From Lotus japonicus (taxonomy: Eukaryota > Streptophyta > Magnoliopsida > Fabales > Fabaceae), in NCBI RefSeq assembly GCF_012489685.1, contig NC_080044.1, positions 57,341,507-57,405,506 on the forward strand: 64,000 nt of DNA, given 5' to 3'. The notes below the pieces were generated by a model. It saw only the letters and a program-made list of their open reading frames with translations. It had not been told where the DNA came from and made no database searches. How positions within the stretch are numbered: position 1 is the stretch's first letter; the number at the start of each line of letters is the position of its first letter. Shown here piece after piece: positions 26,001 to 39,259 of this stretch. A program made the position numbers and the translations under genes.

Positions 26001-29000
26001 GCGAGGCCTCAATCAGACTGAAATTTCGCGACTTGTAGCCTGAGGTGTGATCCTTTCATTGCAGACTGTGTCGAGAATTTGATGTTCTTGAGGGCGGCAT
26101 CTCACAGCTTCCGACAATCGCGGGACCCTCCAAAAAGTTGAAACTTCACAAAAGTTCTTTTCAAAGTTGTAGCTCGTTACGTTAGCTCCGCGAGGCCTCA
26201 ATCAGACTGAAATTTCGCGACTTGTAGCCTGAGGTGTGATCCTTTCATTGCAGACTGTGTCGAGAATTTGATGTTCTTGAGCGACGCATCTCACAGCTTC
26301 CGACAATCACGGGACCCTCCAAAAAGTGAAACTTCACAAAAGTTCTTTTTCAAAGTGGTAGCTCGTTAAGTTAGCTCCGCGAGGCCTCAATCAGACTGAA
26401 ATTTCGCGACTTGTAGCCTGAGGTGTGATCCTTTCATTGCAGACTGTGTCGAGAATTTGATGTTCTTGAGTGGCGGCATCTCACAGCTTCCGACAATCAC
26501 GGGACCCTCCAAAAAGTTGAAACTTCACAAAAGTTCTTTTTCAAAGTGGTAGCTCGTTACGTTAGCTCCGCGAGGCCTCAATCAGACTGAAATTTCGCGA
26601 CTTGTAGCCTGAGGTGTGATCCTTTCATTGCAGACTGTGTCGAGAATTTGATGTTCTTGAGCGACAGCATCTCACAGCTTCCGACAATCGCGGGACCCTC
26701 CAAAAAGTTGAAACTTCACAAAAGTTCTTTTTCAAAGTTGTAGCTCGTTACTTAGCTCCGCGAGGCCTCAATCAGACTGAAATTTCGGACTTGTAGCCTG
26801 AGGTGTGATCCTTTCATTGCAGACTGTGTCGAAATTTGATGTTCTTGAGTGGCCGCATCTCACAGCTTCCGACAATCGCGGGACCCTCCAAAAAGTCGAA
26901 ACTTCACAAAAGTCTTTTTCAAAGTTGTAGCTCGTTACGTTAGCTCCGCGAGGCCTCAATCAGACTGAAATTTCGCGACTTGTAGCCTGAGGTGTGATCC
27001 TTTCATTGCAGACTGTGTCGATAATTTGATGTTCTTGAGCGGCCGCATCTACAGCTTCCGACAATCGCGGGACCCTCCAAAAAGTCGAAACTTCACAAAA
27101 GTTCTTTTTCAAAGTTGTAGCTCGTTACGTTAGCTCCGCGAGGCCTCAATCAGACTGAAATTTCGCGACTTGTAGCCTGAGGTGTGATCCTTTCATGCAG
27201 ACTGTGTCGAGAATTTGATGTTCTTGAGCGGCGGCATCTCACAGCTTCCGACAATCGCGGGACCCTCCAAAAAGTCGAAACTTCACAAAAGTTCTCTTTC
27301 AAAGTTGTAGCTCGTTACGTTAGCTCCGCGAGGCCTCAATCAGACTGAAATTTCGCGACTTGTGCCTGAGGTGTGATCCTTTCATTGCAGACTGTGTCGA
27401 GAATTTGATGTTTTGAGCGGCAGCATCTCACAGCTTCCGACAATCACGGGACCTCCAAAAGTGAAACTTCACAAAAGTTCTTTTTCAAAGTGGTAGCTCG
27501 TTACGTTAGCTCCGCGAGGCCTCAATCAGACTGAAATTTCGCGACTTGTAGCCTGAGGTGTGATCCTTTCATTGCAGACTGTGTCGAGAATTTGATGTTC
27601 TTGAGTGGCGGCATCTCACAGCTTCCGACAATCACGGGACCCTCCAAAAAGTTGAAACTTCACAAAAGTTCTTTTTCAAAGTGGTAGCTCGTGACGTTAG
27701 CTCCGCGAGGCCTCAATCAGACTGAAATTTCGCGACTTGTAGCCTGAGGTGTGATCCTTTCATTGCAGACTGTGTCGAGAATTTGATGTTCTTGAGCGAC
27801 AGCATCTCACAGCTTCCGACAATCGCGGGACCCTCCAAAAAGTTGAAACTTCACAAAAGTTCTTTTTCAAAGTTGTAGCTCGTTACATTAGCTCCGCGAG
27901 GCCTCAATCAGACTGAAATTTCGTGACTTGTAGCCTGAGGTGTGATCCTTTCATTGCAGACTGTGTCGATAATTGATGTTATTGAGCGGCCGCATCTAAC
28001 AGCTTCCGACAATCGCGGGACCCTCCAAAAAGTCGAAACTTCACAAAAGTTCCTGTTTCAAAGTTGTAGCTCGTTACGTTAGCTCCGCGAGGCCTCAATC
28101 AGACTGAAATTTCGCGACTTGTAGCCTGAGGTGTGATCCTTTCATTGCAGACTGTGTCGAGAATTTGATGTTCTTGAGCGGCGGCATCTCACAGCTTCCG
28201 ACAATCGCGGGACCCTCCAAAAAGTCGAAACTTCACAAAAGTTCTTTTTCAAAGTGGTAGCTCGTTACGTTAGCTCCGCGAGGCCTCAATCAGACTGAAA
28301 TTTCGCGACTTGTAGCCTGAGGTGTGATCCTTTCATTGCAGACTGTGTCGAGAATTTGATGTTCTTGAGCGACAGCATCTCACAGCTTCCGACAATCGCG
28401 GGACCTCCAAAAAGTCGAAAACTTCACAAAAGTTCTTTTTCAAAGTTGTAGCTCGTTACGTTAGCTCCGCGAGGCCTCAATCAGACTGAAATTTCGCGAC
28501 TTGTAGCCTGAGGTGTGATCCTTTCATTGCAGACTGTGTCGAGAATTTGATGTTCTTGAGCGGCGGCATCTCACAGCTTCCGACAATCACGGGACCCTCC
28601 AAAAAGTCGAAACTTCACAAAAGTTCTCTTTCAAAGTTGTAGCTCGTTACTTAGCTCCGCGAGGCCTCAATCAGACTGAAATTTCGCGACTTGTAGCCTG
28701 AGGTGTGATCCTTTCATTGCAGACTGTGTCGAGAATTTGATGTTTCTTGAGCGGCGGCATCTCACAGCTTCCGACAATCGCGGGACCCTCCAAAAGTTGA
28801 AACTTCACAAAAGTTCTTTTTCAAAGTTGTAGCTCGTTACATTAGCTCCGCGAGGCCTCAATCAGACTGAAATTTCGTGACTTGTAGCCTGAGGTGTGAT
28901 CCTTTCATTGCAGACTGTGTCGATAATTTGATGTTTTGAGTCGGCCGCATCTCACAGCTTCCGACAATCGCGGGACCCTCCAAAAAGTCGAAACTTCACA

Positions 29001-30424
29001 AAAGTCCTGTTTCAAAGTTGTAGCTCGTTTACGTTAGCTCCGCGAGGGCCTCAATCAGACTGAAATTTCGCGACTTGTAGCCTGAGGTGTGATCCTTTCA
29101 TTGCAGACTGTGTCGAGAATTTGATGTTCTTGAGTGGCCGGCATCTCACAGCTTCCGACAATCGCGGGACCCTCCAAAAAGTCGAAACTTCACAAAAGTT
29201 CTTTTTCAAAGTGGTAGCTCGTTACGTTAGCTCCGCGAGGCCTCAATCAGACTGAAATTTCGCGACTTGTAGCCTGAGGTGTGATCCTTTCATTCCAGAC
29301 TGTGTCGAGAATTTGATGTTCTTGAGCGGCAGCATCTCACAGCTTCCGACAATCGCGGGACCCTCCAAAAAGTCGAAACTTCACAAAAGTTCTTTTTCAA
29401 AGTTGTAGCTCGTTACGTTAGCTCCGCGAGGCCTCAATCAGACTGAAATTTCGCGACTTGTAGCCTGAGGTGTGATCCTTTCATTGCAGACTGTGTCGAG
29501 AATTTGATGTTCTTGAGCGGCGGCATCTCACAGCTTCCGACAATCGCGGGACCCTCCAAAAGTCGAAACTTCACAAAAGTTCTTTTTCAAAGTTGTAGCT
29601 CGTTACGTTAGCTCCGCGAGGCCTCAATCAGACTGAAATTTCGCGACTTGTAGCCTGAGGTGTGATCCTTTCATTGCAGACTGTGTCGAGAATTTGATGT
29701 TCTTGAGCGGCGGCATCTCACAGCTTCCGACAATCGCGGGACCCTCCAAAAGTCGAAACTTCACAAAAGTTTTTTTCAAAGTTGTAGCTCGTTACGTTAG
29801 CTCCGCGAGGCCTCAATCAGACTGAAATTTCGCGACTTGTAGCCTGAGGTGTGATCCTTTCATTGCAGACTGTGTCGAGAATTTGATGTTCTTGAGCGGC
29901 GGCATCTCACAGCTTCCGACAATCGCGGGACCCTCCAAAAAGTCGAAACTTCACAAAAGTTCTCTTTTCAAAGTTGTAGCTCGTTACGTTAGCTCCGCGA
30001 GGCCTCAATCAGACTGAAATTTCGCGACTTGTAGCCTGAGGTGTGATCCTTTCATTGCAGACTGTGTCGAGAATTTGATGTTTTTGAGCGGCAGCATCTC
30101 ACAGCTTCCGACAATCGCGGGACCTTCCAAAAGTCGAAACTTCACAAAAGTTCTTTTCCAAAGTTGTAGCTCGTTAAGTTAGCTCCGCGAGGCCTCAATC
30201 AGACTGAAATTTCGCGACTTGTAGCCTGAGTGTGATCCTTTCATTGCAGACTGTGTCGAGAATTTGATGTTCTTGAGCGGCAGCATCTCACAGCTTCCGA
30301 CAATCGCGGGACCCTCCAAAAAGTCGAAACTTCACAAAAGTTCTTTTTCAAAGTTGTAGCTCGTTACGTTAGCTCCGCGAGGCCTCAATCAGACTGAAAT
30401 TTCGCGCGACTTGTAGCCTGAGGT
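23100..30424 (-). other. Indel-rich stretch of satellite next to a gap
   Basis: Single-base losses appear from about 23.1 kb (CTCGTAAGTTAG instead of CTCGTAAAGTTAG; GATGTTTTGAGCGG) and grow more frequent towards 30.4 kb, with a few insertions (GTTTACGTTAGC, GAGGGCCTC near 29.03 kb). Monomers also drift towards one consensus type in this part. This mirrors the decay before the first gap, so consensus error at a contig end is the simplest reading. Confidence 0.65.
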
Positions 30425-30524
30425 NNNNNNNNNNNNNNNNNNNNNNNNNNNNNNNNNNNNNNNNNNNNNNNNNNNNNNNNNNNNNNNNNNNNNNNNNNNN
30501 NNNNNNNNNNNNNNNNNNNNNNNN
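30425..30524. other. Assembly gap (100 N)
   Basis: Exactly 100 Ns. The satellite is reverse before it and forward after it, so both orientation switches in the window coincide with gaps. Confidence 0.99.
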
Positions 30525-33500
30525 TTTTTGGAGGGTCCCGCGATTGTCGGAAGCTGTGAGATGCGGCCGCTCAAGAACATCAAATTCTCGACACAGTCTG
30601 CATGAAAGGATCACACCTCAGGCTACAAGTCGCGAAATTTCAGTCTGATTGAGGCCTCGCGGAGCTAACGTAACGAGCTACAACTTTGAAAAGAACTTTT
30701 GTGAAGTTTCGACTTTTTGGAGGGTCCCGCGATTGTCGGAAGCTGTTAGATGCGGCGCTCAAAACATAAATTATCGACACAGTCTGCAATGAAAGGATCA
30801 CACCTCAGGCTACAGTCGCGAAATTTCAGTCTGATTGAGGCCTCGCGGAGCTAATGTAACGAGCTACACTTTGAAAAAGAACTTTTGTGAAGTTTCGACT
30901 TTTTGGAGGGTCCGCGATTGTCGGAAGCTGTGAGATGCGCCGTCAAGAACATCAAATTCTCGACACAGTCTGCAATGAAAGGATCACACCTCAGGCTACA
31001 AGTCGCGAAATTTCAGTCTGATTGAGGCCTCGCGGAGCTAACGTACGAGCTACACTTTGAAAAAGACTTTTGTGAAGTTTCGACTTTTGGAGGGTCCCGA
31101 TTGTCGGAAGCTGTTAGATGCGCCGCTCAAGAACATCAAATTATCGACACAGTCTGCAATGAAAGGATCACACCTCAGGCTACAAGTCCGAAATTTCAGT
31201 CTGATTGAGGCCTCGCGGAGCTAATGTAACGAGCTACAACTTTGAAAAAGAACTTTTGTGAAGTTTCAACTTTTTGGAGGGTCCCGCGATTGTCGGAAGC
31301 TGTGAGATGCTGTCGCTCAAGAACATCAAATTCTCGACACAGTCTGCAATGAAAGGATCACACCTCAGGCTACAAGTCGCGAAATTTCAGTCTGATTGAG
31401 GCCTCGCGGAGCTAACGTAACGAGCTACAACTTTGAAAAGACTTTTGTGAAGTTTCGACTTTTTGGAGGGTCCCGCGATTGTCGGAAGCTGTTAGATGCG
31501 GCCGCTCAAGAACATCAAATTCTCGACACAGTCTGCAATGAAAGGATCACACCTCAGGCTACAAGTCGCGAAATTTCAGTCTGATTGAGGCCTCGCGGAG
31601 CTAACGTAACGAGCTACAACTTTGAAAAAGAACTTTTGTGAAGTTTCGACTTTTTGGAGGGTCCCGCGATTGTCGGAAGCTGTGAGATGCTGCCGCTCAA
31701 GAACATCAAATTCTCGACACAGTCTGGAATGAAAGGATCACACTCAGGCTACAGGTCGCGAAATTTCAGTCTGATTGAGGCCTCGCGGAGCTAATTTAAC
31801 GAGCTACCACTTTGAAAAAAACTTTTGTGAAGTTTCAAATTTTTGGAGGGTCCCGCGATTGTCGGAAGCTATGAGATGCCGCCGCTCAAGAACATCAAAT
31901 TCTCGACACAGTCTGTGATGAAAGGATCACACCTCAGGCTACAAGTCGCGAAATTTCAGTCTGATTGAGGCCTCGCGGAGCTAACGTAACGAGCTACAAT
32001 TTGAAACAGGACTTTTGTGAAGTTTCGACTTTTTGGAGGGTCCCGCGATTGTCGGAAGCTATTAGATGCGGCCGCTCAATAACATCAAATTATCGACACA
32101 GTCTGCAATGAAAGGATCACACCTCAGGCTACAAGTCACGAAATTTCAGTCTGATTGAGGCCTCGCGGAGCTAATGTAACGAGCTACAACTTTGAAAAAG
32201 AACTTTTGTGAAGTTTCAAATTTTTGGAGGGTCCCGCGATTGTCGGAAGCTATGAGATGCCGCCGCTCAAGAACATCAAATTCTCGACACAGTCTGTGAT
32301 GAAAGGATCACACCTCAGGCTACAAGTCGCGAAATTTCAGTCTGATTGAGGCCTCGCGGAGCTAACGTAACGAGCTACAATTTGAAACAGGACTTTTGTG
32401 AAGTTTCGACTTTTTGGAGGGTCCCGCGATTGTCGGAAGCTATTAGATGCGGCCGCTCAATAACATCAAATTATCGACACAGTCTGCAATGAAAGGATCA
32501 CACCTCAGGCTACAAGTCACGAAATTTCAGTCTGATTGAGGCCTCGCGGAGCTAATGTAACGAGCTACAACTTTGAAAAAGAACTTTTGTGAAGTTTCAA
32601 CTTTTTGGAGGGTCCCGCGATTGTCGGAAGCTGTGAGATGCTGTCGCTCAAGAACATCAAATTCTCGACACAGTCTGCAATGAAAGGATCACACCTCAGG
32701 CTACAAGTCGCGAAATTTCAGTCTGATTGAGGCCTCGCGGAGCTAACGTAACGAGCTACCACTTTGAAAAAGAACTTTTGTGAATTTTCAACTTTTTGGA
32801 GGGTCCCGTGATTGTCGGAAGCGGTTAGATGCCGCCACTCAAGAACATCAAATTCTCGACACAGTCTGCAATGAAAGGATCACACCTCAGGCTACAAGTC
32901 GCGAAATTTCAGTCTGATTGAGGCCTCGCGGAACTAACGTAACGAGCTACCACTTTGAAAAAGAACTTTTGTGAAGTTTCAACTTTTTGGAGGGTCCCGT
33001 GATTGTCGGAAGCTGTGAGATGCCGCCACTCAAGAACATCAAATTCTCGACACAGTCTGCGATGAAAGGATCACACCTCAGGCTACAAGTCGCGAAATTT
33101 CATTCTGATTGAGGCCTCGCGGAGCTAACGTAACGAGCTACAACTTTGAAACAGGACTTTTGTGAAGTTTCGACTTTTTGGAGGGTCCCGCGATTGTCGG
33201 AAGCTGTTAGATGCGGCCGCTCAATAACATCAAATTATCGACACAGTCTGCAATGAAAGGATCACACCTCAGGCTACAAGTCACGAAATTTCAGTCTGAT
33301 TGAGGCCTCGCGGAGCTAATGTAACGAGCTACAACTTTGAAAAAGAACTTTTGTGAAGTTTCAACTTTTTGGAGGGTCCCGCGATTGTCGGAAGCTGTGA
33401 GATGCTGTCGCTCAAGAACATCAAATTCTCGACACAGTCTGCAATGAAAGGATCACACCTCAGGCTACAAGTCGCGAAATTTCAGTCTGATTGAGGCCTC

Positions 33501-36500
33501 GCGGAGCTAACGTAACGAGCTTCCACTTTGAAACAGAACTTTTGTGAAGTTTCAACTTTTTGGAGGGTCCCGTGATTGTCGGAAGCTGTGAGATGCCGCC
33601 ACTCAAGAACATCAAATTCTCGACACAGTCTGCGATGAAAGGATCACACCTCAGGCTACAAGTCGCGAAATTTCATTCTGATTGAGGCCTCGCGGAGCTA
33701 ACGTAACGAGCTACAACTTTGAAAGCGAACTTTTGTGAAGTTTCGACTTTTTGGAGGGTCCCGCGATTGTCGGAAGCTGTGAGATGCCGCCGCTCAAGAA
33801 CATCAGATTCTCGACACAGTATGCAATGAAAGGATCACACCTCAGGCTACAAGTCGCGAAATTTCAGTCTGATTGAGGCCTCGCGGAGCTAACGTAACGA
33901 GCTACAACTTTGAAAGAGAACTTTTGTGAAGTTTCGACTTTTTGGAGGGTCCCGCGATTGTCGGAAGCTGTGAGATGCTGTCGCTCAATAACATCAAATT
34001 CTCGACACAGTCTGCAATGAAACGATCACACCTCAGGCTACAAGTCGCGAAATTCCAGTCTGATTGAGGCCTCGTGGAGCTAACGTAACGAGCTACAAGT
34101 TTAAAAAAGAACTTTTGTGAAGTTTCGACTTTTCGGAGGGTCCCGCGATTGTCGGAAGCTGTGAGATGTTGTCGCTCAAGAACATCAAATTCTCGACACA
34201 GTCTGGAATGAAAATATCACACGTCAGGCTACAGGTCGCGAAATTTCAGTCTGATTGAGGCCTCGCGTTGCTAACTTAACGAGCTACAACTTTGGAAAAG
34301 AAATTTTGTGAAGTTTCGACTTTTAGGAAGGTCCCGCGATTGTCGGAAGCTGTGAGATGCTACCGCTCAAAAACATCAAATTCTCGACACAGTCTGCAAT
34401 GAAAGGATCACACCTCAGGCTACAAGTCGCGAAATTTCAGTCTGATTGAGGTCTCGCGGAGCTAACGTAACGAGCTACAACTTTGAAAGAGAACTTTTGT
34501 GAAGTTTCGACTTTTAGGAAGGTCCCGTGATTGTCGGAAGCTGTGAGATGCCGCAGCTCAAAAACATCAAATTCTCGACACAGTCTGCAATGAAAGGATC
34601 ACACCTCAGGCTACAAGTCGCGAAATTTCAGTCTGATTGAGGCCTCGCGGAGCTAACGTAACGAGCTACCACTTTGAAAAAAAACTTTTGTGAAGTTTCG
34701 ATTTTTAGGAAGGTCCCGTGATTGTCGGAAGCTGTGAGATGCCGCCGCTCAAAAACATCAAATTCTCGACACAGTCTGCAATGAAAGGATCACACCTCAG
34801 GCTACAAGTCGCGAAATTTCAGTCTGATTGAGGCCTCGCGGAGCTAACGTAACGAGCTACAACTTTGAAAAAGAACTTTTGTGAAGTTTCGACTTTTTGG
34901 AGGGTCCCGCGATTGTCGGAAGCTGTGAGATGCTGCCGCTCAAGAACATCAAATTCTCGACACAGTCTGGAATGAAAGGATCACACGTCAGGCTACTGGT
35001 CGCGAAATTTCAGTCTGATTGAGGCCTCGCGGAGCTAATTTAACGAGCTACCACTTTGAAACAGGACTTTTGTTAAGTTTCGACTTTTTGGAGGGTCCCG
35101 CGATTGTCGGAAGCTGTTAGATGCGGCCGTTCAATAACATCAAATTATCGACACAGTCTGCAATGAAAATATCACACCTCAGGCTACAAGTCACGAAATT
35201 TCAGTCTGATTGAGGCCTCGCGGAGCTAACGTAACGAGCTACAACTTTGAAAAAGAACTTTTGTGAAGTTTCGACTTTTTGGACGGTCCCGCGATTGTCG
35301 GAAGCTGTTAGATGCGGCCGCTCAAGAACATCAAATTATCGACACAGTCTGCAATGAGAGGATCACACCTCAGGCTACAAGTCGCGAAATTTCAGTCAGA
35401 TTGAGGCCTCGCGGAGCTAACGTAACGAGCTACCACTTTGAAAAAGAACTTTTGTGAAGTTTCAACTTTTTGGAGGGTCCCGCGATTGTCGGAAGCTGTG
35501 AGATGCCGCCGCTCAAGAACATCAAATTCTCGACACAGTCTGCAATGAAAGGATCACACCTCAGGCTACAAGTCGCGAAATTTCAGTCTGATTGAGGCCT
35601 CGCGGAGCTAACGTAACGAGCTACAACTTTAAAAAAGAACTTTTGTGAAGTTTCGACTTTTCGGAGGGTCCCGCGATTGTCGGAAGCTGTGAGATGCTGT
35701 CGCTCAAGAACATCAAATTCTCGACACAGTCTGGAATGAAAGGATCACACGTCAGGCAACAGGTCGCGAAATTTCAGTCTGATTGAGGCCTCGCGTTGCT
35801 AACTTAACGAGCTACAACTTTGGAAAAGAAATTTTGTGAAGTTTCGACTTTTAGGAAGGTCCCGCGATTGTCGGAAGCTGTGAGATGCTGCCGCTCAAAA
35901 ACATCAAATTCTCGACACAGTCTGCAATGAAAGGATCACACCTCAGGCTACAAGTCGCGAAATTTCAGTCTCATTGAGGTCTCGCGGAGCTAACGTAACG
36001 AGCTACAACTTTGAAAGAGAACTTTTGTGAAGTTTCGACTTTTTGGAGGGTCCCGCGATTGTCGGAAGCTGTGAGATGCCGCCACTCAAGAACATCAAAT
36101 TCTCGACACAGTCTGCAATGAAAGGATCACACCTCAGGCTACAAGTCGCGAAATTTCAGTCTGATTGAGGCCTCGCGGAGCTAACGTAACGAGCTACCAC
36201 TTTGAAAAAAAACTTTTGTGAAGTTTCGACTTTTAGGAAGGTCCCGTGATTGTCGGAAGCTGTGAGATGCCGCCGCTCAAAAACATCAAATTCTCGACAC
36301 AGTCTGCAATGAAAGGATCACACCTCAGGCTACAAGTCGCGAAATTTCAGTCTGATTGAGGCCTCGCGGAGCTAACATAACGAGCTACAACTTTGAAAAA
36401 GAACTTTTGTGAAGTTTCAACTTTTTGGAGGGTCCCGCGATTGTCGGAAGCTGTGAGATGCCGCCGCTCAAGAACATCAAATTCTCGACACAGTCTGCAA

Positions 36501-36967
36501 TGAAAGGATCACACCTCAGGCTACAAGTCGCGAAATTTCAGTCTGATTGAGGCCTCGCGGAGCTAACGTAACGAGCTACAACTTTGGAAAAGAACTTTTG
36601 TGAAGTTTGACTATTTGGAGGGTCCCGCGATTGTCGGAAGCTGCGAGATGCTGCCGCTCAAGAACATCAAATTCTCGACACAGCCTGGAATGAAAGGATC
36701 ACACGTCAGGCTACAGGTCGCGAAATTTCAGTCTGATTGAGGCCTCGCGGAGCTAATTTAACGAGCTACCACTTTGAAAAAGAACTTTTGTGAAGTTTCA
36801 AATTTTTGGAGGGTCCCGCGATTGTCGGAAGCTATGAGATGCCGCCGCTCAAGAACATCAAATTCTCGACACAGTCTGTGATGAAAGGATCACACCTCAG
36901 GCTACAAGTCGCGAAATTTCAGTCTGATTGAGGCCTCGCGGAGCTAACGTAACGAGCTACAACTTTG

Positions 36968-39259
36968 AAACAGGACTTTTGTGAAGTTTCGACTTTTTGG
37001 AGGGTCCCGCGATTGTCGGAAGCTGTTAGATGCGGCCGCTCAATAACATCAAATTATCGACACAGTCTGCAATGAAAGGATCACACCTCAGGCTACAAGT
37101 CACGAAATTTCAGTCTTATTGAGGCCTCGCGGAGCTAATGTAACGAGCTACAACTTTGAAAAAGAACTTTTGTGAAGTTTCAACTTTTTGGAGGGTCCCG
37201 CGATTGTCGGAAGCAGTGAGATGCTGTCGCTCAAGAACATCAAATTCTCGACACAGTCTGCAATGAAAGGATCACACCTCAGGCTACAAGTCGCGAAATT
37301 TCAGTCTGATTGAGGCCTCGCGGAGCTAACGTAACGAGCTACCACTTTGAAAAAAAACTTTTGTGAAGTTTCAACTTTTTGGAGGGTCCCGTGATTGTCG
37401 GAAGCTGTGAGATGCCGCCACTCAAGAACATCAAATTCTCGACACAGTCTGCAATGAAAGGATCACACCTCAGGCTACAAGTCGCGAAATTTCAGTCTGA
37501 TTGAGGCCTCGCGGAGCTAACGTAACGAGCTACCACTTTGAAACAGGACTTTTGTGAAGTTTCGACTTTTTGGAGGGTCCCGCGATTGTCGGAAGCTGTT
37601 AGATGCGGCCGCTCAATAACATCAAATTATCGACACAGTCTGCAATGAAAGGATCACACCTCAGGCTACAAGTCACGAAATTTCAGTCTGATTGAGGCCT
37701 CGCGGAGCTAATGTAACGAGCTACAACTTTGAAAAAGAACTTTTGTGAAGTTTCAACTTTTTGGAGGGTCCCGCGATTGTCGGAAGCTGTGAGATGCTGT
37801 CGCTCAAGAATATCAAATTCTCGACACAGTCTGCAATGAAAGGATCACACCTCAGGCTACAAGTCGCGAAATTTCAGTCTGATTGAGGCCTCGCGGAGCT
37901 AACGTAACGAGCTACCACTTTGAAACAGGACTTTTGTGAAGTTTCAACTTTTTGGAGGGTCCCGTGATTGTCGGAAGCTGTGAGATGCCGCCACTCAAGA
38001 ACATCAAATTCTCGACACAGTCTGCAATGAAAGGATCACACCTCAGGCTACAAGTCGCGAAATTTCAGTCTGATTGAGGCCTCGCTGAGCTAACGTAACG
38101 AGCTACCACTTTGAAACAGGACTTTTGTGAAGTTTCGACTTTTTGGAGGGTCCCGCGATTGTCGGAAGCTGTTAGATGCGGCCGCTCAATAACATCAAAT
38201 TATCGACACAGTCTGCAATGAAAGGATCACACCTCAGGCTACAAGTCACGAAATTTCAGTCTGATTGAGGCCTCGCGGAGCTAATGTAACGAGCTACAAC
38301 TTTGAAAAAGAACTTTTGTGAAGTTTCAACTTTTTGGAGGGTCCCGCGATTGTCGGAAGCTGTGAGATGCTGTCGCTCAAGAACATCAAATTCTCGACAC
38401 AGTCTGCAATGAAAGGATCACACCTCAGGCTACAAGTCGCGAAATTTCAGTCTGATTGAGGCCTCGCGGAGCTAACGTAACGAGCTACCACTTTGAAACA
38501 GGACTTTTGTGAAGTTTCGACTTTTTGTAGGGTCCCGCGATTGTCGGAAGCTGTTAGATGCGGCCGCTCAATAACATCAAATTATCGACACAGTCTGCAA
38601 TGAAAGGATCACACCTCAGGCTACAAGTCACGAAATTTCAGTCTGATTGAGGCCTCGCGGAGCTAATGTAACGAGCTACAACTTTGAAAAAGAACTTTTG
38701 TGAAGTTTCAACTTTTTGGAGGGTCCCGCGATTGTCGGAAGCTGTGAGATGCTGTCGCTCAAGAACATCAAATTCTCGACACAGTCTGCAATGAAAGGAT
38801 CACACCTCAGGCTACAAGTCGCGAAATTTCAGTCTGATTGAGGCCTCGCGGAGCTAACGTAACGAGCTACCACTTTGAAAAAGAACTTTTGTCAAGTTTC
38901 AACTTTTTGGAGGGTCCCGCGATTGTCGGAAGCTGTGAGATGCTGTCGCTCAAGAACATCAAATTCTCGACACAGTCTGCAATGAAAGGATCACACCTCA
39001 GGCTACAAGTCGCGAAATTTCAGTCTGATTGAGGCCTCGCGGAGCTAACGTAACGAGCTACCACTTTGAAACAGGACTTTTGTGAAGTTTCAACTTTTTG
39101 GAGGGTCCCGTGATTGTCGGAAGCTGTGAGATGCCGCCACTCAAGAACATCAAATTCTCGACACAGTCTGCAATGAAAGGATCACACCTCAGGCTACAAG
39201 TCGCGAAATTTCAGTCTGATTGAGGCCTCGCGGAGCTAACGTAACGAGCTACCACTTTG
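36968..39259 (+). repeat. 3-monomer higher-order repeat (573 bp) in block 3
   Basis: AAACAGG with the linked TTATCGACAC class begins at 36968, 37541, 38114 and, after 1146 bp, 39260. The steps are 573 bp or its double. The same 573-bp step is seen beyond the solo LTR (45035, 45608, 46181), so the HOR predates that insertion. Confidence 0.85.

Larger units (their letters stand above)
13562..30424 (-). repeat. 191-bp satellite array, block 2 (reverse orientation)
   Basis: About 88 monomers of the same satellite, read here as the reverse complement (landmarks GTAGCTCGTTACGTTAGC, GAGGCCTC, GAAATTTC, CAGACTGTGTCG, CTTCCGACAATCGCGGGA). The monomer family is the same as in block 1, but the HOR organisation differs. 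No interrupting element was found. Open frames such as the four identical 65-codon ones beginning at 15485, 16440, 20642 and 21597 are copies of the same repeat phase, not genes. Confidence 0.97.
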
